A stretch of 64,000 nt of DNA from CAYSFW01 sp964620675 (GCA_964620675.1 CAZUJU010000011.1:10770-74769), one strand, 5' to 3'; shown: positions 25,376-35,614, numbered from the stretch's first letter. The notes: generated by a model from the letters alone, not told the origin. Translations and numbers: made by a program.

Positions 25376-25821
25376 CCGTGCCCTGCCCGCGGCATACGGC
25401 ACGCGGGGCATTCCCCATACAACGTGAGTTCGGCGCGGCTAAGCGAATAGCCGTCTGGTAATCCTACCGCGACCGCCGGTTGCAGATCTTCCAGACAATA
25501 GACCCGCGCACAACGTTCGCAGTGAAAATGCGCATGTCCCCTCGCCTCGCCGGGTACCGAATTGAAGCGCCAGACCCGGTCGTGCCCTTCGATACGGTGC
25601 GCATGACCACGCGCGACCAACCATTCCAGCACCCGATAGAGCGTCACGCGATCCAGCACCAGTTCGCGCCCCAGCGCCGCTTCGATGATCTCGGCATGGG
25701 TCAAGGCGCGCGGTGCCGCGAGCAGCACCTCGAACACCACGACGCGGGCACGGGTCACGCGTTCGCCGCTGGCGTTCAGCAAGTCTTTGGCGGAGGTTCG
25801 GGGCTCAACATTCAGCGTCAT
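25372..25821 (-). CDS. zur: Fur-family zinc uptake regulator
   Basis: The 149-residue protein has a winged-helix domain (residues about 10-80) followed by G-H-A-H-F-H-C-E-R-C-A-R-V-Y-C and a C-terminal G-E-C-P-A-C pair, the structural-zinc cysteines and regulatory histidines of Fur-family proteins. The ATG at 25821 is preferred over the TTG six bases upstream. The adjoining G3E GTPases, DUF1826 and His-rich DUF2796 protein make Zur the likeliest identity rather than Fur. Its stop codon falls inside repeat copy D. Confidence 0.82.
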   Translation of the reverse strand: MTLNVEPRTSAKDLLNASGERVTRARVVVFEVLLAAPRALTHAEIIEAALGRELVLDRVTLYRVLEWLVARGHAHRIEGHDRVWRFNSVPGEARGHAHFHCERCARVYCLEDLQPAVAVGLPDGYSLSRAELTLYGECPACRMPRAGHG

Positions 25822-25875
25822 GCGCAACAGTGTAACATTTCGAGACCTCAGCCACAGCGGCTAAACAAGAATCAC

Positions 25876-25902
25876 TTGCATTTAATAATAATGCAAATTA
25901 TT
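25876..25902. promoter_or_regulatory. AT-rich inverted repeat, candidate Fur/Zur box
   Basis: TTGCATT (25876-25882) and AATGCAA (25890-25896) form an inverted repeat. Overlapping it, AATAAT-AATGCA-A-ATTATT (25884-25902) resembles the 6-6-1-6 Fur-box layout, with good outer hexamers and a weak middle. It lies in the divergent spacer between zur and the DUF2325-HemP genes, so it could control either side. Confidence 0.45.
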
Positions 25903-25988
25903 CTTATTCCCATAACTAGCCAGGGTATCCGCTCCCGGACTCCACCTCAGCCATCCCGATTTCCGTTGACGTTTCAACCGAGGGTTTT

Positions 25989-26252
25989 ATGGCCACATCC
26001 GTGCAACCGCAATCACCGTTACTCACCGCGGCGTTACAACACCTGACCCGATTCCTCCAATCGCGGCGCGCCTGCTCGGCTTACCTCGCGATGGCCTTGC
26101 TCGATCGCCTGTCACACGATCCCAACGCGAATGAGGAAACCCGCGCCGCCGGTCGGACATTGGCGGATCGGATCGATGCCCTCTGCCGCTCCGGCGACAG
26201 CGAAATTGTTTCGCGCGCGGTCAATTGGGAGCTGCGCCATGTGTCGCACTGA
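25989..26252 (+). CDS. Small hypothetical protein upstream of DUF2325
   Basis: The 87-residue protein is helical and soluble, without a signal or membrane segment. Its C-terminus overlaps the DUF2325 gene start by 14 bp, which supports translation as an operon. I recognise no domain. Given the neighbours (DUF2325, HemP) and the AT-rich box upstream, iron-responsive expression is plausible. Confidence 0.6.
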   Translation: MATSVQPQSPLLTAALQHLTRFLQSRRACSAYLAMALLDRLSHDPNANEETRAAGRTLADRIDALCRSGDSEIVSRAVNWELRHVSH

Positions 26253-27531
26253 AACGGTCCTCGCCCCGCTCGTGGCGCACGCGCACAAACTCGCCGCAGC
26301 CGATCCCGAGGCACCCCGCACTTGCGAGCCAGCGACCCCGCGCGCCCTCAAACTCTGGGAACTGGAGCACCGCTATCACTGCCCGGTGATCGGCACCTGC
26401 CTGAGTTTCGAAGAACTGAAAAAGATCGCGCGCAAGAGCGGTTACGGCGGGCGCCAGTTTGAATCCTACGAATTGCACGTCGAAGCGGTCGGAATCGCGG
26501 AATCCCGCAACCCGATCTCAAAGGCGATGCAGAAACTGCTTGATCAGAAATACGCGCGCTGGATCAACCGCTTTGCCCAGGCCAAGGCACCGACGCGACT
26601 ACTCGAACTCTGGCGCGAGCACACCGATCGCGGCGAAGTCGCCGGTGCGCTGTGGGCCTTGATGACGCACCGCGACGCCACCGATGATCTTCGCCATCAG
26701 GCCTATCGCGATGTTCACATGCTCTCGCATCAGGTCGGCGCCGGAATCGCGGCCGATGTGCGCCGCCTCAATCAGCTCGAACGCGACAACATGGCGCTGC
26801 GCGAAGACGCCGTGCGCGCCGCGCGACAATACGCCGACACCCTCGCCGAACGCGACGCCTTGATCCGCGAGCAACAACAGCAACTCATCGCGGCTCGCGG
26901 CACGGCGTTTGAGCTGGAGCGCCTGCGGCGGCGGGTCGCGGAACTCGAATCCGACGAGAACTTGAGCGCACTTGCAACCCGCAATGCCGAGCTGGCGGAA
27001 TCCCTCGCCCGTTTGAACCTCGAGCTGCAACGCGCGGCACAACTGGAGCAGACCCATCGCAGCTTGTTGGAGACTCATACCCGCACCGAACAGGAAGCGG
27101 TGGCGCTGCGCGAGGAACGCGACGTCCTCGAACGGCTGCTGTCGGCCCCGGCGCAGTGCAGCGGGTGCGACCATTCCGAGCTGTGCTCGGACCTGGACCT
27201 CGCGGGTCGCAACGTGCTGTGTGTCGGCGGTCGCACCGCGGTATTCGCTCAGTATCGCGAGGTGGTCGAACGCTTTGGCGGACGTTTCCTGCTACATGAC
27301 GGCGGGCGCGAAGAAAGCCTCACGCGCCTGCCCGAGCTGCTCAATGCGGCCGACGCCGTCATCTGCGCCGCCGACTGCGTCAGCCACAATGCTTATTACC
27401 GCCTGAAGCGCCACTGCAAGCAAAGCCAGAAGCCCTGCGTCATGCTCAAACATTCCGGCCTCGCAGGTTTTGCCGCGGGTGTTGCCCGGCTGGCTTCCGG
27501 GCGCGCGGAAATTGGCGCGCATTCCAATTAG
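26239..27531 (+). CDS. DUF2325 domain protein
   Basis: The 430-residue protein starts at the ATG at 26239. Its N-terminal part contains C-P-V-I-G-T-C-L-S-F-E-E-L. A long coiled-coil rich in Glu, Arg, Gln and Leu follows (about residues 165-305). The C-terminal DUF2325 domain (about 320-420) has V-L-C-V-G-G-R-T-A-V-F and A-D-C-V-S-H-N-A-Y-Y-R-L-K. DUF2325 proteins often sit in iron- or heme-related operons in proteobacteria; their biochemical role is unknown. HemP follows 31 bp downstream. Confidence 0.85.
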   Translation: MCRTETVLAPLVAHAHKLAAADPEAPRTCEPATPRALKLWELEHRYHCPVIGTCLSFEELKKIARKSGYGGRQFESYELHVEAVGIAESRNPISKAMQKLLDQKYARWINRFAQAKAPTRLLELWREHTDRGEVAGALWALMTHRDATDDLRHQAYRDVHMLSHQVGAGIAADVRRLNQLERDNMALREDAVRAARQYADTLAERDALIREQQQQLIAARGTAFELERLRRRVAELESDENLSALATRNAELAESLARLNLELQRAAQLEQTHRSLLETHTRTEQEAVALREERDVLERLLSAPAQCSGCDHSELCSDLDLAGRNVLCVGGRTAVFAQYREVVERFGGRFLLHDGGREESLTRLPELLNAADAVICAADCVSHNAYYRLKRHCKQSQKPCVMLKHSGLAGFAAGVARLASGRAEIGAHSN

Positions 27532-27562
27532 TAAGCAACCGCAAATAACAACCATAAGAAAC

Positions 27563-27787
27563 ATGGCGCATGACATGAGCTTTAACGATACCCATTCGTC
27601 GCCAGGTGCCGCCGCGCCTCCGCCGCAAGACCCGGATCAAACCTCGGATGACGACGGCAAGTTGCCCGCGCGCGCCTACACGACCGACCAACTGTTCGGC
27701 AGCCACGCCGAGATCGTCATTGATCATCTCGGGCAGACCTACCGTTTGCGTATCACGCGGCAGAATAAATTGATTTTGACGAAATAA
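27563..27787 (+). CDS. hemP: HemP-family hemin uptake protein
   Basis: The 74-residue protein (a start at 27575 is also possible) ends with the HemP signature: Q-L-F-G-S-H-A-E-I-V-I-D-H-L-G-Q, then Y-R-L-R-I-T-R-Q-N-K-L-I-L-T-K. Family members are small regulators or accessory proteins of heme uptake, usually under Fur control. It follows the DUF2325 gene in what looks like one transcript. No heme transporter genes are present in this window. Confidence 0.85.
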   Translation: MAHDMSFNDTHSSPGAAAPPPQDPDQTSDDDGKLPARAYTTDQLFGSHAEIVIDHLGQTYRLRITRQNKLILTK

Positions 27788-27902
27788 CGGGGGTTGTTGC
27801 GGCGTCTCTGGTCAACTCGGAGCAACGCCGAGAATTCGGCGCCCATTCGCGATCATCAGTGCATCCCGCGCACGCCTTAAACCGACGCGCGTAGTTGCCA
27901 GC

Positions 27903-28697
27903 TCAATCGCCAAACACCAATACCGGGCAGCCCATTTCGCGCGCGATGGCGTCGAGCATCTCCGAACCGAGCGAGCGTGGCGCGATACAATAGGATGGCT
28001 GAATGCGCCACGCGGTAAGGTCGCCGCGCAACTGACGCGGATCGTCGCCGCGACCGAGGCGATGAGTCGGCACCCGAACCGAGTGCAGCCAGGCACTGAG
28101 TCCAGCGTCGTCAGCCCCGAGCAGGAAGACTTCGAGCTCGGCGCGATGTGCGAGGCCCCCCAGCAGTTCCTGAGCCAAACCCGGCGGGGTGTGCGGATCG
28201 AGCCACCAAAGCAGGCGTTGACGCCGGTCGGCCGGTTTGACTGAAGCGCGATGGCGCCAGGTGCGGGACGGTCCGCGTATGGTGATATCGAACAACTCTT
28301 CGGCGGCACCGAACGGAGCGAGATCGGAATGGATCACCCGCAAGCTCCAATGCACCTTCGCCGCATCGGCGATCCGCGCCAAGTGCATTTCGATCGCGCG
28401 AACAGCGGCCCGTAGACTGCGTTGCATCAGCGCCGCACCGAAACCACGCTCAAACGCCGAAGATACCCCGATCTCGCTCGCGAACGGCAACCCGGCGACA
28501 CGCAGCAGGTCCAGGTTTTGTACCAGGCGTCCGTGCAACTCGCCACGCAACAACGCGGCGACCTGTACCGCGAATTCGAGCGTATCCCAGTCCGCGGCGC
28601 TGGGATCGAGTTCGAGCATCACCCGTAACGGTCGCGGCAACGCAACGAGTGGCGTGGGACCGGTCAATTCAGGCGTCGGCCTTAGCGTTTTCGGCAT
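27903..28697 (-). CDS. Conserved hypothetical protein downstream of the Lon-like gene
   Basis: The ATG at 28697 follows GGGAG by nine bases and lies 29 bp inside the end of the protease gene, implying coupling. The protein is 264 residues, soluble, with alternating beta and helix elements (L-R-V-M-L-E-L-D, E-V-F-L-L-G-A-D-D-A-G-L, C-P-V-L-V-F-G-D), a pattern reminiscent of tandem universal-stress-like folds. I cannot assign a family. The operon partner suggests a role in proteostasis or stress. Confidence 0.6.
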   Translation of the reverse strand: MPKTLRPTPELTGPTPLVALPRPLRVMLELDPSAADWDTLEFAVQVAALLRGELHGRLVQNLDLLRVAGLPFASEIGVSSAFERGFGAALMQRSLRAAVRAIEMHLARIADAAKVHWSLRVIHSDLAPFGAAEELFDITIRGPSRTWRHRASVKPADRRQRLLWWLDPHTPPGLAQELLGGLAHRAELEVFLLGADDAGLSAWLHSVRVPTHRLGRGDDPRQLRGDLTAWRIQPSYCIAPRSLGSEMLDAIAREMGCPVLVFGD

Positions 28698-31086
28698 CGC
28701 TTTTGTCTCCCTGAAACTGCTTGTGTTGCTGCCATAGGCTTGCCACCCGGGTTTGTACGGCGCGACTGAAACAGCCCTCGGGATAGCCGCCGTCCGCATC
28801 CGGCAGCGCGGCCGGAAGTCCCGACAACAGCGCCATGACCTCATCGACCTGCGTCGCCGCATAGATCGAAAACTGCCCGGCGCGCACCGCATCGACCACC
28901 GGCGCGCGCAACATCAGATGCGGCAGATTCGCGCGCGGAATGATGACGCCCTGCGTACCGTCCAGTCCGCGCGCGGCGCAGAGTGCAAAAAATCCTTCGA
29001 TTTTCTCGTTCACGCCTCCGATCGCCTGCACGTCGCCGTGCTGATTGATCGATCCGGTCACCGCCAAGCCCTGTCGCAGCGGGATCTGGCCGAGCGCGGA
29101 GAGCAAAACGCACAGTTCGGCGCTCGAGGCGCTGTCCCCGTCGACCATGCCGTACGACTGCTCGAAGACCAGACTCGCGGCAATCGGTAAAGGACGCTCA
29201 CGCGCATAACGATCGGCCAGACAGGCGGCGAGAATCATCACCCCTTTAGAATGCAGCGGGCCGCCGAGTTCAACCTCGCGTTCGATATCGATCACCTTGC
29301 CGGCCCCTAGACGCACAGTCGCCGTAATCCGCGACGGACGCCCGAAGGCAAAATCGCCGAGTTGCAGGACGGATAACCCATTGACCTGCCCAATCCGGCT
29401 CCCCGTTGTCGCCACCAATTGGATCTCGCGCAGCAACAGCTCCTGCACCCGCTCGCGTATCTGGGCTTGGCGGAACTCCTGCCGCCGCACTGCTTCATCG
29501 ATTTCCTGCGGACGAATGATCGGTTCACCCGCCTCGGCTGCGCAAAAATCGGCCTCGCGCAACCAATCGCCAAGCGCTTCGGTATCGAGCGAGAGTTTTT
29601 CGCGGTCCTCGACCCGGCGCGACGCCTCCTCGATCACGCGCCCAACCGCGGCCCGGTTCAGCGGCCGCAGCGATTCGCGTTGCTGGATCGCGGCGATCAG
29701 GCGTGCATACAGCCAGGTGTTCTCCGGCACGCGCGGCAAATCCTCGGCGAAGTCCGCCGCGACCTTGAACATCAAGCCGAATTCCGGGTCGTACGCCTTC
29801 AACAGGTAGTACAACAGCCGATCGCCGACCAGCACGACCTTGAGATCGAGCGGTATCGGTTCCGGCTCAAGCGACAGCGTACTGACCAGGCTTAGCATCT
29901 GCTCCAGCGTCTGAATGCGCAGTTCACGTGCCGCCAGGGCGCGCTTCAAGCCGTCGTAGGCAAACGGATTCATCAGCACCTTGCGCGCATCGAGTAACAG
30001 ATAACCCCCATTGGCACGGTGCATCGCACCCGCCTTGATCAGGGTGAAATCGGTGCTCAAGGTGCCCATTTGTGCGACGTGCTCGATCCGCCCGATCAGA
30101 TCGAGATAGGTTGGGTTGTTCTCGTAGACCACCGGTGCGCCGTGGGTTTCGGCGTTGTCCACCAGCAGATTGACGCTGTAATCCGTCAGATCCTCGGCAC
30201 GCTGCTTCGCATTGCGCCCGTCTTGACCCTCATCGGCTTGCAAAAAGGTCTCGACGTTCTCGATGACATTGCGCCGTACCGCTTCCAGATAACCCTCCAC
30301 TGCGGGCAAGGTCGGGTATTTTTTCGCGAGACCGCTGAACAACTGGCCAACCGTCAAGGTCGAGACCTCCTCGTTCAACGCCCTGAGCCGCTGTCGATGT
30401 TCGCGCTGCCACACCGGAACCTGCCGCACCACGTCGCGAAGATCCTTGCGGATCTCCTCGATGACGGTTTCGATACGGGTCCGATCAGCCTCGGGCAGCT
30501 TTTCGAATTGATCCGGGCTGATGAGTTCGCCATCGGCGAGCGGCGCGAGGGTATACCCGGCGGGCGTACTCATGATCGCGATGTCACGCGCGCGAGCACG
30601 CTCGCCAAGCTCGTTGAAAGCCTGCTCCTGGCGTTCCTTGAACTCCTCCTCGAGTTCCTGCAGTCGAGCGCGGTGCTCGTCGGTCTGAAACGCCGCCGGC
30701 AACGCCGATAACAGGTCTTCCACGAGCTGGTGCATGTCCAGGCGCAACGCACGCGCCTGCCCGGCGGGCAAGCGCAATACCAGCGGCTGTTGCGGATCGG
30801 CGAAATTATTGACGTAACAGAAGTCGTCTGGCGCGGTTCGGGTCTGCGCCTCGCGCGCGAGTAAATCGCGCGCCAGCTGTAACTTACCCAGTCCTTCGGA
30901 GCCGAGCAGGTAAAGATTGTAGCCGTCGTGGCGCATGCGGATACCGAACTCCAGCGCCCCCACCGCCCGCTCCTGCCCCAAGGCCATCGTCAAGGGCACC
31001 AGGGTGGAGGTGTACTCGAACTCAAGGCCGGACAAGTCGCACTCGAATCGCAACTGCTCCGGCTGCAAACGCATCGCATGCGTCAT
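28669..31086 (-). CDS. Lon-like AAA protease (LonB-type, YcbZ-related)
   Basis: The 805-residue protein starts at the ATG at 31086, six bases after GGAG; an upstream TTG is less likely. The C-terminal Lon protease domain has the Ser-Lys dyad: Ser652 in D-G-D-S-A-S-S-A-E and Lys695 in I-G-G-V-N-E-K-I, 43 residues apart as in Lon. The N-terminal Walker A is degenerate (G-S-E-G-L-G-K-L), and a coiled-coil insert follows. It lacks the Lon substrate-binding N-domain. It probably degrades specific proteins in the cytosol; the gene downstream overlaps it. Confidence 0.88.
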   Translation of the reverse strand: MTHAMRLQPEQLRFECDLSGLEFEYTSTLVPLTMALGQERAVGALEFGIRMRHDGYNLYLLGSEGLGKLQLARDLLAREAQTRTAPDDFCYVNNFADPQQPLVLRLPAGQARALRLDMHQLVEDLLSALPAAFQTDEHRARLQELEEEFKERQEQAFNELGERARARDIAIMSTPAGYTLAPLADGELISPDQFEKLPEADRTRIETVIEEIRKDLRDVVRQVPVWQREHRQRLRALNEEVSTLTVGQLFSGLAKKYPTLPAVEGYLEAVRRNVIENVETFLQADEGQDGRNAKQRAEDLTDYSVNLLVDNAETHGAPVVYENNPTYLDLIGRIEHVAQMGTLSTDFTLIKAGAMHRANGGYLLLDARKVLMNPFAYDGLKRALAARELRIQTLEQMLSLVSTLSLEPEPIPLDLKVVLVGDRLLYYLLKAYDPEFGLMFKVAADFAEDLPRVPENTWLYARLIAAIQQRESLRPLNRAAVGRVIEEASRRVEDREKLSLDTEALGDWLREADFCAAEAGEPIIRPQEIDEAVRRQEFRQAQIRERVQELLLREIQLVATTGSRIGQVNGLSVLQLGDFAFGRPSRITATVRLGAGKVIDIEREVELGGPLHSKGVMILAACLADRYARERPLPIAASLVFEQSYGMVDGDSASSAELCVLLSALGQIPLRQGLAVTGSINQHGDVQAIGGVNEKIEGFFALCAARGLDGTQGVIIPRANLPHLMLRAPVVDAVRAGQFSIYAATQVDEVMALLSGLPAALPDADGGYPEGCFSRAVQTRVASLWQQHKQFQGDKSDAENAKADA

Positions 31087-31140
31087 TTCAAGCTCCGTCG
31101 GCAACCTACTCAGGCTGCCGTTTACCGTTGCCGGGCGATG

Positions 31141-31575
31141 TTAGAGGTACTGCGGCAGTTGCGCGCGGATTTCAGCCACCGTATGTTGGGTGAGATTTTT
31201 ATCGGTCTCGCCCGCGATCAGGCTCTTGACCCCATGGCTCAGACTGCCACGCAGCTGGCCAAGGAATTGCGGCGCGGCGATGAGATAAAGTTTTTGATAC
31301 CGGCCAGCGCTGCGACTGTCTTCCAGATGTTGACTGACTTCGCGCGCAAAGCTCTCGGCCTCCAATGTCTTGACGTCGGTCGCGGGCTCAATCGCGTGCC
31401 GACCGAGGCCATGCGAGTCATGGACCCGGGGCGCTCGCTCGGTCACCAGGTCACGCGCGTGTAGCCGCGAGGCGGAATGAACGCGGTCCTCGACTTCAAC
31501 CAGCGCGGCATTCGGTTTATCGGCGCTTAGAAAACGTGCGCGTGCGGCGTCGGCAACAACGATCCAAACAGTCAT
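31141..31575 (-). CDS. Host attachment family protein (PF10116-like)
   Basis: The 144-residue protein begins W-I-V-V-A-D-A-A-R-A-R-F-L and contains F-A-R-E-V-S-Q-H-L-E and Y-L-I-A-A-P-Q-F-L-G-Q-L-R, the pattern of proteins first annotated as required for attachment to host cells. The fold resembles peptide-release-factor-like domains. It has no export signal, so the family name is probably misleading; a stress role is more likely. It is 55 bp upstream of the Lon-like gene on the same strand. Confidence 0.83.
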   Translation of the reverse strand: MTVWIVVADAARARFLSADKPNAALVEVEDRVHSASRLHARDLVTERAPRVHDSHGLGRHAIEPATDVKTLEAESFAREVSQHLEDSRSAGRYQKLYLIAAPQFLGQLRGSLSHGVKSLIAGETDKNLTQHTVAEIRAQLPQYL

Positions 31576-31712
31576 GGCGTGCCTCCAATTGATGAACTCT
31601 TCATCTATAAAGATAGCGCGTTTTTCGCCCGACCCTATTGAGTTCGATCATGCGCGGTGCCGGATCACCAGTGCGCGCGCGAAACAAATCCGATATCCCA
31701 GTGCACGACTGC

Positions 31713-34700
31713 TCATAGCGGCTCGCGCTGGGCGAGCCATGCCTCGATAGCATTCGAAGTCGAATCCAGTCGCCGCACCAGCTCGTCGGCCAGGGCCTGC
31801 GATGCGCTCGGCGCGTCCGTTCGCGCTTCAACGCGATTTAACACGCATTCCAGCTCATCGGAACCATAAATACTGAAACCCCCTTTAATACTGTGAGCGA
31901 TCGCTGCCGCCTCGTCCCAGTTCGCGGCAATCAGCGCCTCCAGCAGGCTGGCCTTGGACTCCGATAAATACGCTTGCGACTGCTCCAGTAGCGCCTTGCC
32001 GCGCGTCTCGCCGAGGGCTTCGACTAAACGCCGCAGGCGCGCGGTGATCTGGGCATCGAACCCTTCGGCTTGGGGCGCAGCCTCGGCTTCGGTCGTCTCA
32101 CACTCGACCGGGTTTGAGCCAACGCCGTGCCGCCAGTAATCCACCACCACCGCCAGATGCGCGGGATCGACCGGCTTGGTCAGATAATCGTTCATACCCG
32201 CCGCCAAGCATTTATCGCGCTCGCCGGTGATTGCATGCGCTGTCATCGCGATAATGGGCAAACGCTGCCAGGCGGGATTGCAACGAATGCGACGTACCGC
32301 TTCGTAACCGTCCATTTCCGGCATCTGCAAATCCATCAAGACCAGATCAAAGGAAGCTTTTTCGAGCCATTCCAGCGCCGCGATGCCATTGCACGCGGTG
32401 GTCACCGTAGCGCCGATCTGCTCCAGAAACTCGCGCGCCACCTGTTGGTTCAAGGCATCGTCCTCGACCAGCAGCACCCGCGCCGCGCTCGGCATCGCAT
32501 TAAACGCCGTGAGCGGATATGCGCGCACGGGTTGCCCGGCGTACGCGCGAAAATTGCCTCGCAGGGTAAACTCACTGCCGACGCCGGGCTGACTGATGAG
32601 TTGAACCTCGCCCTCCATCATCCGCGCCAGAGAACGCGAGATGGCCAAACCCAAACCGCTGCCACCGTGACGGCGCATCAGGGAACTGTCGACTTGCGCG
32701 AACGGCTCGAACAATCGCGCTTGATCTTCCACCGCGATCCCCGGTCCGGAGTCCCTCACGCGAAATGCGAGGCGAATCCGCTCCGGATCTGCCGTCACCC
32801 GCTCAACGCGCAGACCAACCTCACCCTCCGCGGTGAACTTGATCGCGTTGTCGACAAGATTGATCAGGATCTGCGCCAGACGTTTGGGATCCCCGACCAG
32901 GCACTCGGGGACGTCATCGGCGCGCTCGATCACGAACCGGAGTCCCTGTTGCTGAGCCTTATCCTCGTACAAGGATTTGATCTGCTGCAGCACGTCCTCC
33001 ACCCGAAACGCAATTGCTTTTTAGCCTCGATTTTTGCCACATCGAGGATGTCATTGATGATGCCCAGTAAGGTGGCCGATGCGCGCTGGATCTTCTCCAG
33101 GTAATCCGCTTGTTTGGGCGTCAGCTCGGTGTGCTTCAGGCGCGCGGTCAGGCCGATCATCGCATTCATCGGGGTGCGGATCTCATGACTCATCTGGGCC
33201 AGAAATTCGCCTTTCGCGCGGTTGCTCGCTTCGGCCGCCTGAGTCGCCTGCGTGAGCGCCTCCTCGACCGCGTGTCTTTGGTCGATCTCCCGCGTCAAGC
33301 GACGGTTCCAGTAAAACATCGCCGTCAATATCAGGCCCGCGGCGCTCAGCAGTTTCCACAGCAACGCGTAGTCGACACCATGTTCGTAACGGATGGAAAT
33401 CCACTCGTTGTAAATCGCATCGCGTTCGCTTTGTGGTATCGCGTCGAGACCTTTTTGCAGAATGCTGGCGAGCAATGGCGCATCCTGACGTGTGGCCATG
33501 CCGAGGCGATTCGAATACGGCGTCTCGCCGGCGACACGGACCTGAGTGAGCCCGGACTTGCCGATGTAGTAACTCGCGGTCACCAGATTATCGATCAACG
33601 CGTACGCCTTGCCGGTCGCGACCCAGCGCACGGCCTCGTCGAGGCTCGACGCCGGTTCCAAAACCAATTCCGGGTAATCGCGTTCGAGCCAGGTGTGGAT
33701 TGCATACCCCGCGACCACCGCCACGCGTTCCCCGCGCAACGCATCGATCTTGCCCAGATAGGCAACATCCGCAGCCGAAAAGATCTTGATCGGAAGCGAA
33801 AGATACGGCTCCGTGAAGTGAAACAAGCGGCTGCGCTGCGGCGTTTTCGAGATCGCGGGCAGCAGGTCCAGTTCGCCGCGTTCGAGTCGGTCATGCGCCT
33901 CTTGCCACGAGAGATCGGAAACGATTTCGAAGCGGACCCCCAGCATCCGCTCCAGGCGCCGCAGGTAGGCAATCGATATGCCCTGGCCAACGCCGGATTC
34001 ATCAAAAAACTCCACCGGCGCCCATTTCGGATCGATCCCGACCCGAATGCGGGGATGCGCCTTTAACCAGGCGCGCTCTTCCTGCGTTAATTCGATCTGG
34101 CGCACGATCGACGAGGGTTCGATAAACAAGAAGTCGTTCAGACGACTCAGATCGTACGCATCGCCCCCTTTTTCTACGATCACCCGGGCGACCGTATCGA
34201 TGCGGTCCCGGTACACGACACCGAGCGGAAAATCCAATGGCAGGATGCGTTCGCCGACCTGCGCCGCTTCGTAGCGCAACGCGTCGCGCCCCTTGCGCCG
34301 ACTGTATTTCGTCAAAATCAAGTCGATAATTTCCTCGGGATGCTCCAGGGCGTAAGCCCACCCCTGGTTGCTCGCCTCGATAAAGGCGCGAACCCGCGCG
34401 GGGTCTTCGGCCGCTTCGTCGTTGGTGGTGAAAAGATACATGTCGCCCGCGGCGGGGAGATATCCCGCGAGATCGATGACTTCGAACGGGACACCACTGG
34501 ATTCGATCGCGTAGAGCTCGTTGGTCACGAACGCGGTGGTCGCATCGACCTCGCCCCTGATGAACGGCGCGGGATCGTAGGCATGAGTGACGATCTCCAG
34601 ATTTTCGCCCGGGATCAGTCGCGCCGCCTGAAGCGTGCGCCACAGCAGGGGCGAATCGAGATCCTTTTGATCGATCATCAGGCGCTTGCCTTTCAGATCG

Positions 34701-35137
34701 TCAAGCGACCGGATTCCGGCCTGGGCGACAATCACCAGCGCGGCACGTTTGAAGTAATTGGCCAGAACCCGAACCGGTGCGCCGGCGAGCCGCGCCTCGA
34801 TGACGCGACTGTTCGACAACCCATAGGTGGACTTGCCCGCAACCACTTCGCCGATAACATCCCTGCCACCGACGTACTCCTTCAATTCAACATCCAGACC
34901 GCGCTCACGATAAAAGCCCTTTTCGAGCGCGGCATAGAAACCGGCAAACTGAAACTGGTGCTTCCAGATCAATTGCAGACTGACTTTTTCCAGCTCGGGC
35001 GCGGGGCGGCTCAGGCTTGCCCCATCGCCTGAACTCGGTGCGGTGGCGCCCATGGCTATGACCGGGCTGGCCAACAGCATGAGCAGGCAAGCGATGCCCA
35101 GCTCACGAAGTCGCTCTGTGAAGTTTTTCGATCTCAT
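31713..35137 (-). pseudogene. Hybrid sensor kinase with NMT1 and SBP3 sensor domains, frameshifted
   Basis: The start at 35137 follows AAGGG. Order: signal or anchor, an NMT1/THI5-like domain (W-K-H-Q-F-Q-F-A-G-F-Y), a family-3 solute-binding domain (I-R-V-G-I-D-P-K-W-A-P), a membrane segment, and a HisKA with M-S-H-E-I-R-T-P-M-N. The frame is lost at about 33006-33026 next to a run of five A. The next frame resumes with the ATP-binding domain (N-A-I-K-F-T, D-S-G-P-G-I, G-L-G-L-A-I-S), a receiver (L-V-L-M-D-L-Q-M-P) and an Hpt domain (A-H-S-I-K-G-G). One indel repairs it, so it is either a recent lesion or a sequence error. Confidence 0.88.
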
Positions 35138-35614
35138 ACCCTTAATCCAGCTTGTAAAGTGGTTCCCCGCCACTTCGCCATCGCTCATGCTTGACGCCAC
35201 GCGAACCCGATTCCCCGTACTTCGCGGTCGACCAATATCCGATCGGTCGCCGGCAATCGCGATACGCTCGTGACCGCGCCAAGCGCTCGCCGCGCGCCGG
35301 GCTTTCGCCGTCCACCATCACGTTCCGCGCCAATCCAGCCGGCTCGATTGCGACCCACCCACGATCTTGCGTGCAGATTCGGTACTCAACTGGCTGTTTT
35401 TGACTGGTGAGTGATTGCCACCCGGCCGCTACGCTTCCAGCGAGAATTCACCACGCAGGCCTAATGATAAGGGAAACCCATGCGTAACGATCAGGTCGTG
35501 TGAACCTCGCACCGGATTCGGTCGCGGCCGATGGCGCTCGAAATCCCACCTCGGGTCGCGCGCAAAGTTTCGTTACACTCACCGCTTATCGGTGTTTGAG
35601 GAATTCGCCGCGCG
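35138..35614. other. Intergenic region between the sensor kinase and Kef genes
   Basis: This divergent spacer of about 480 bp must carry promoters for both genes. I see no gene, strong hairpin or recognisable operator in it; the small frames present lack ribosome-binding sites and similarity. Confidence 0.4.

Noticed and set aside
32127..33104. Long plus-strand open frame of 325 codons.
   Set aside because: It is a shadow of the hybrid kinase gene in high-GC sequence.
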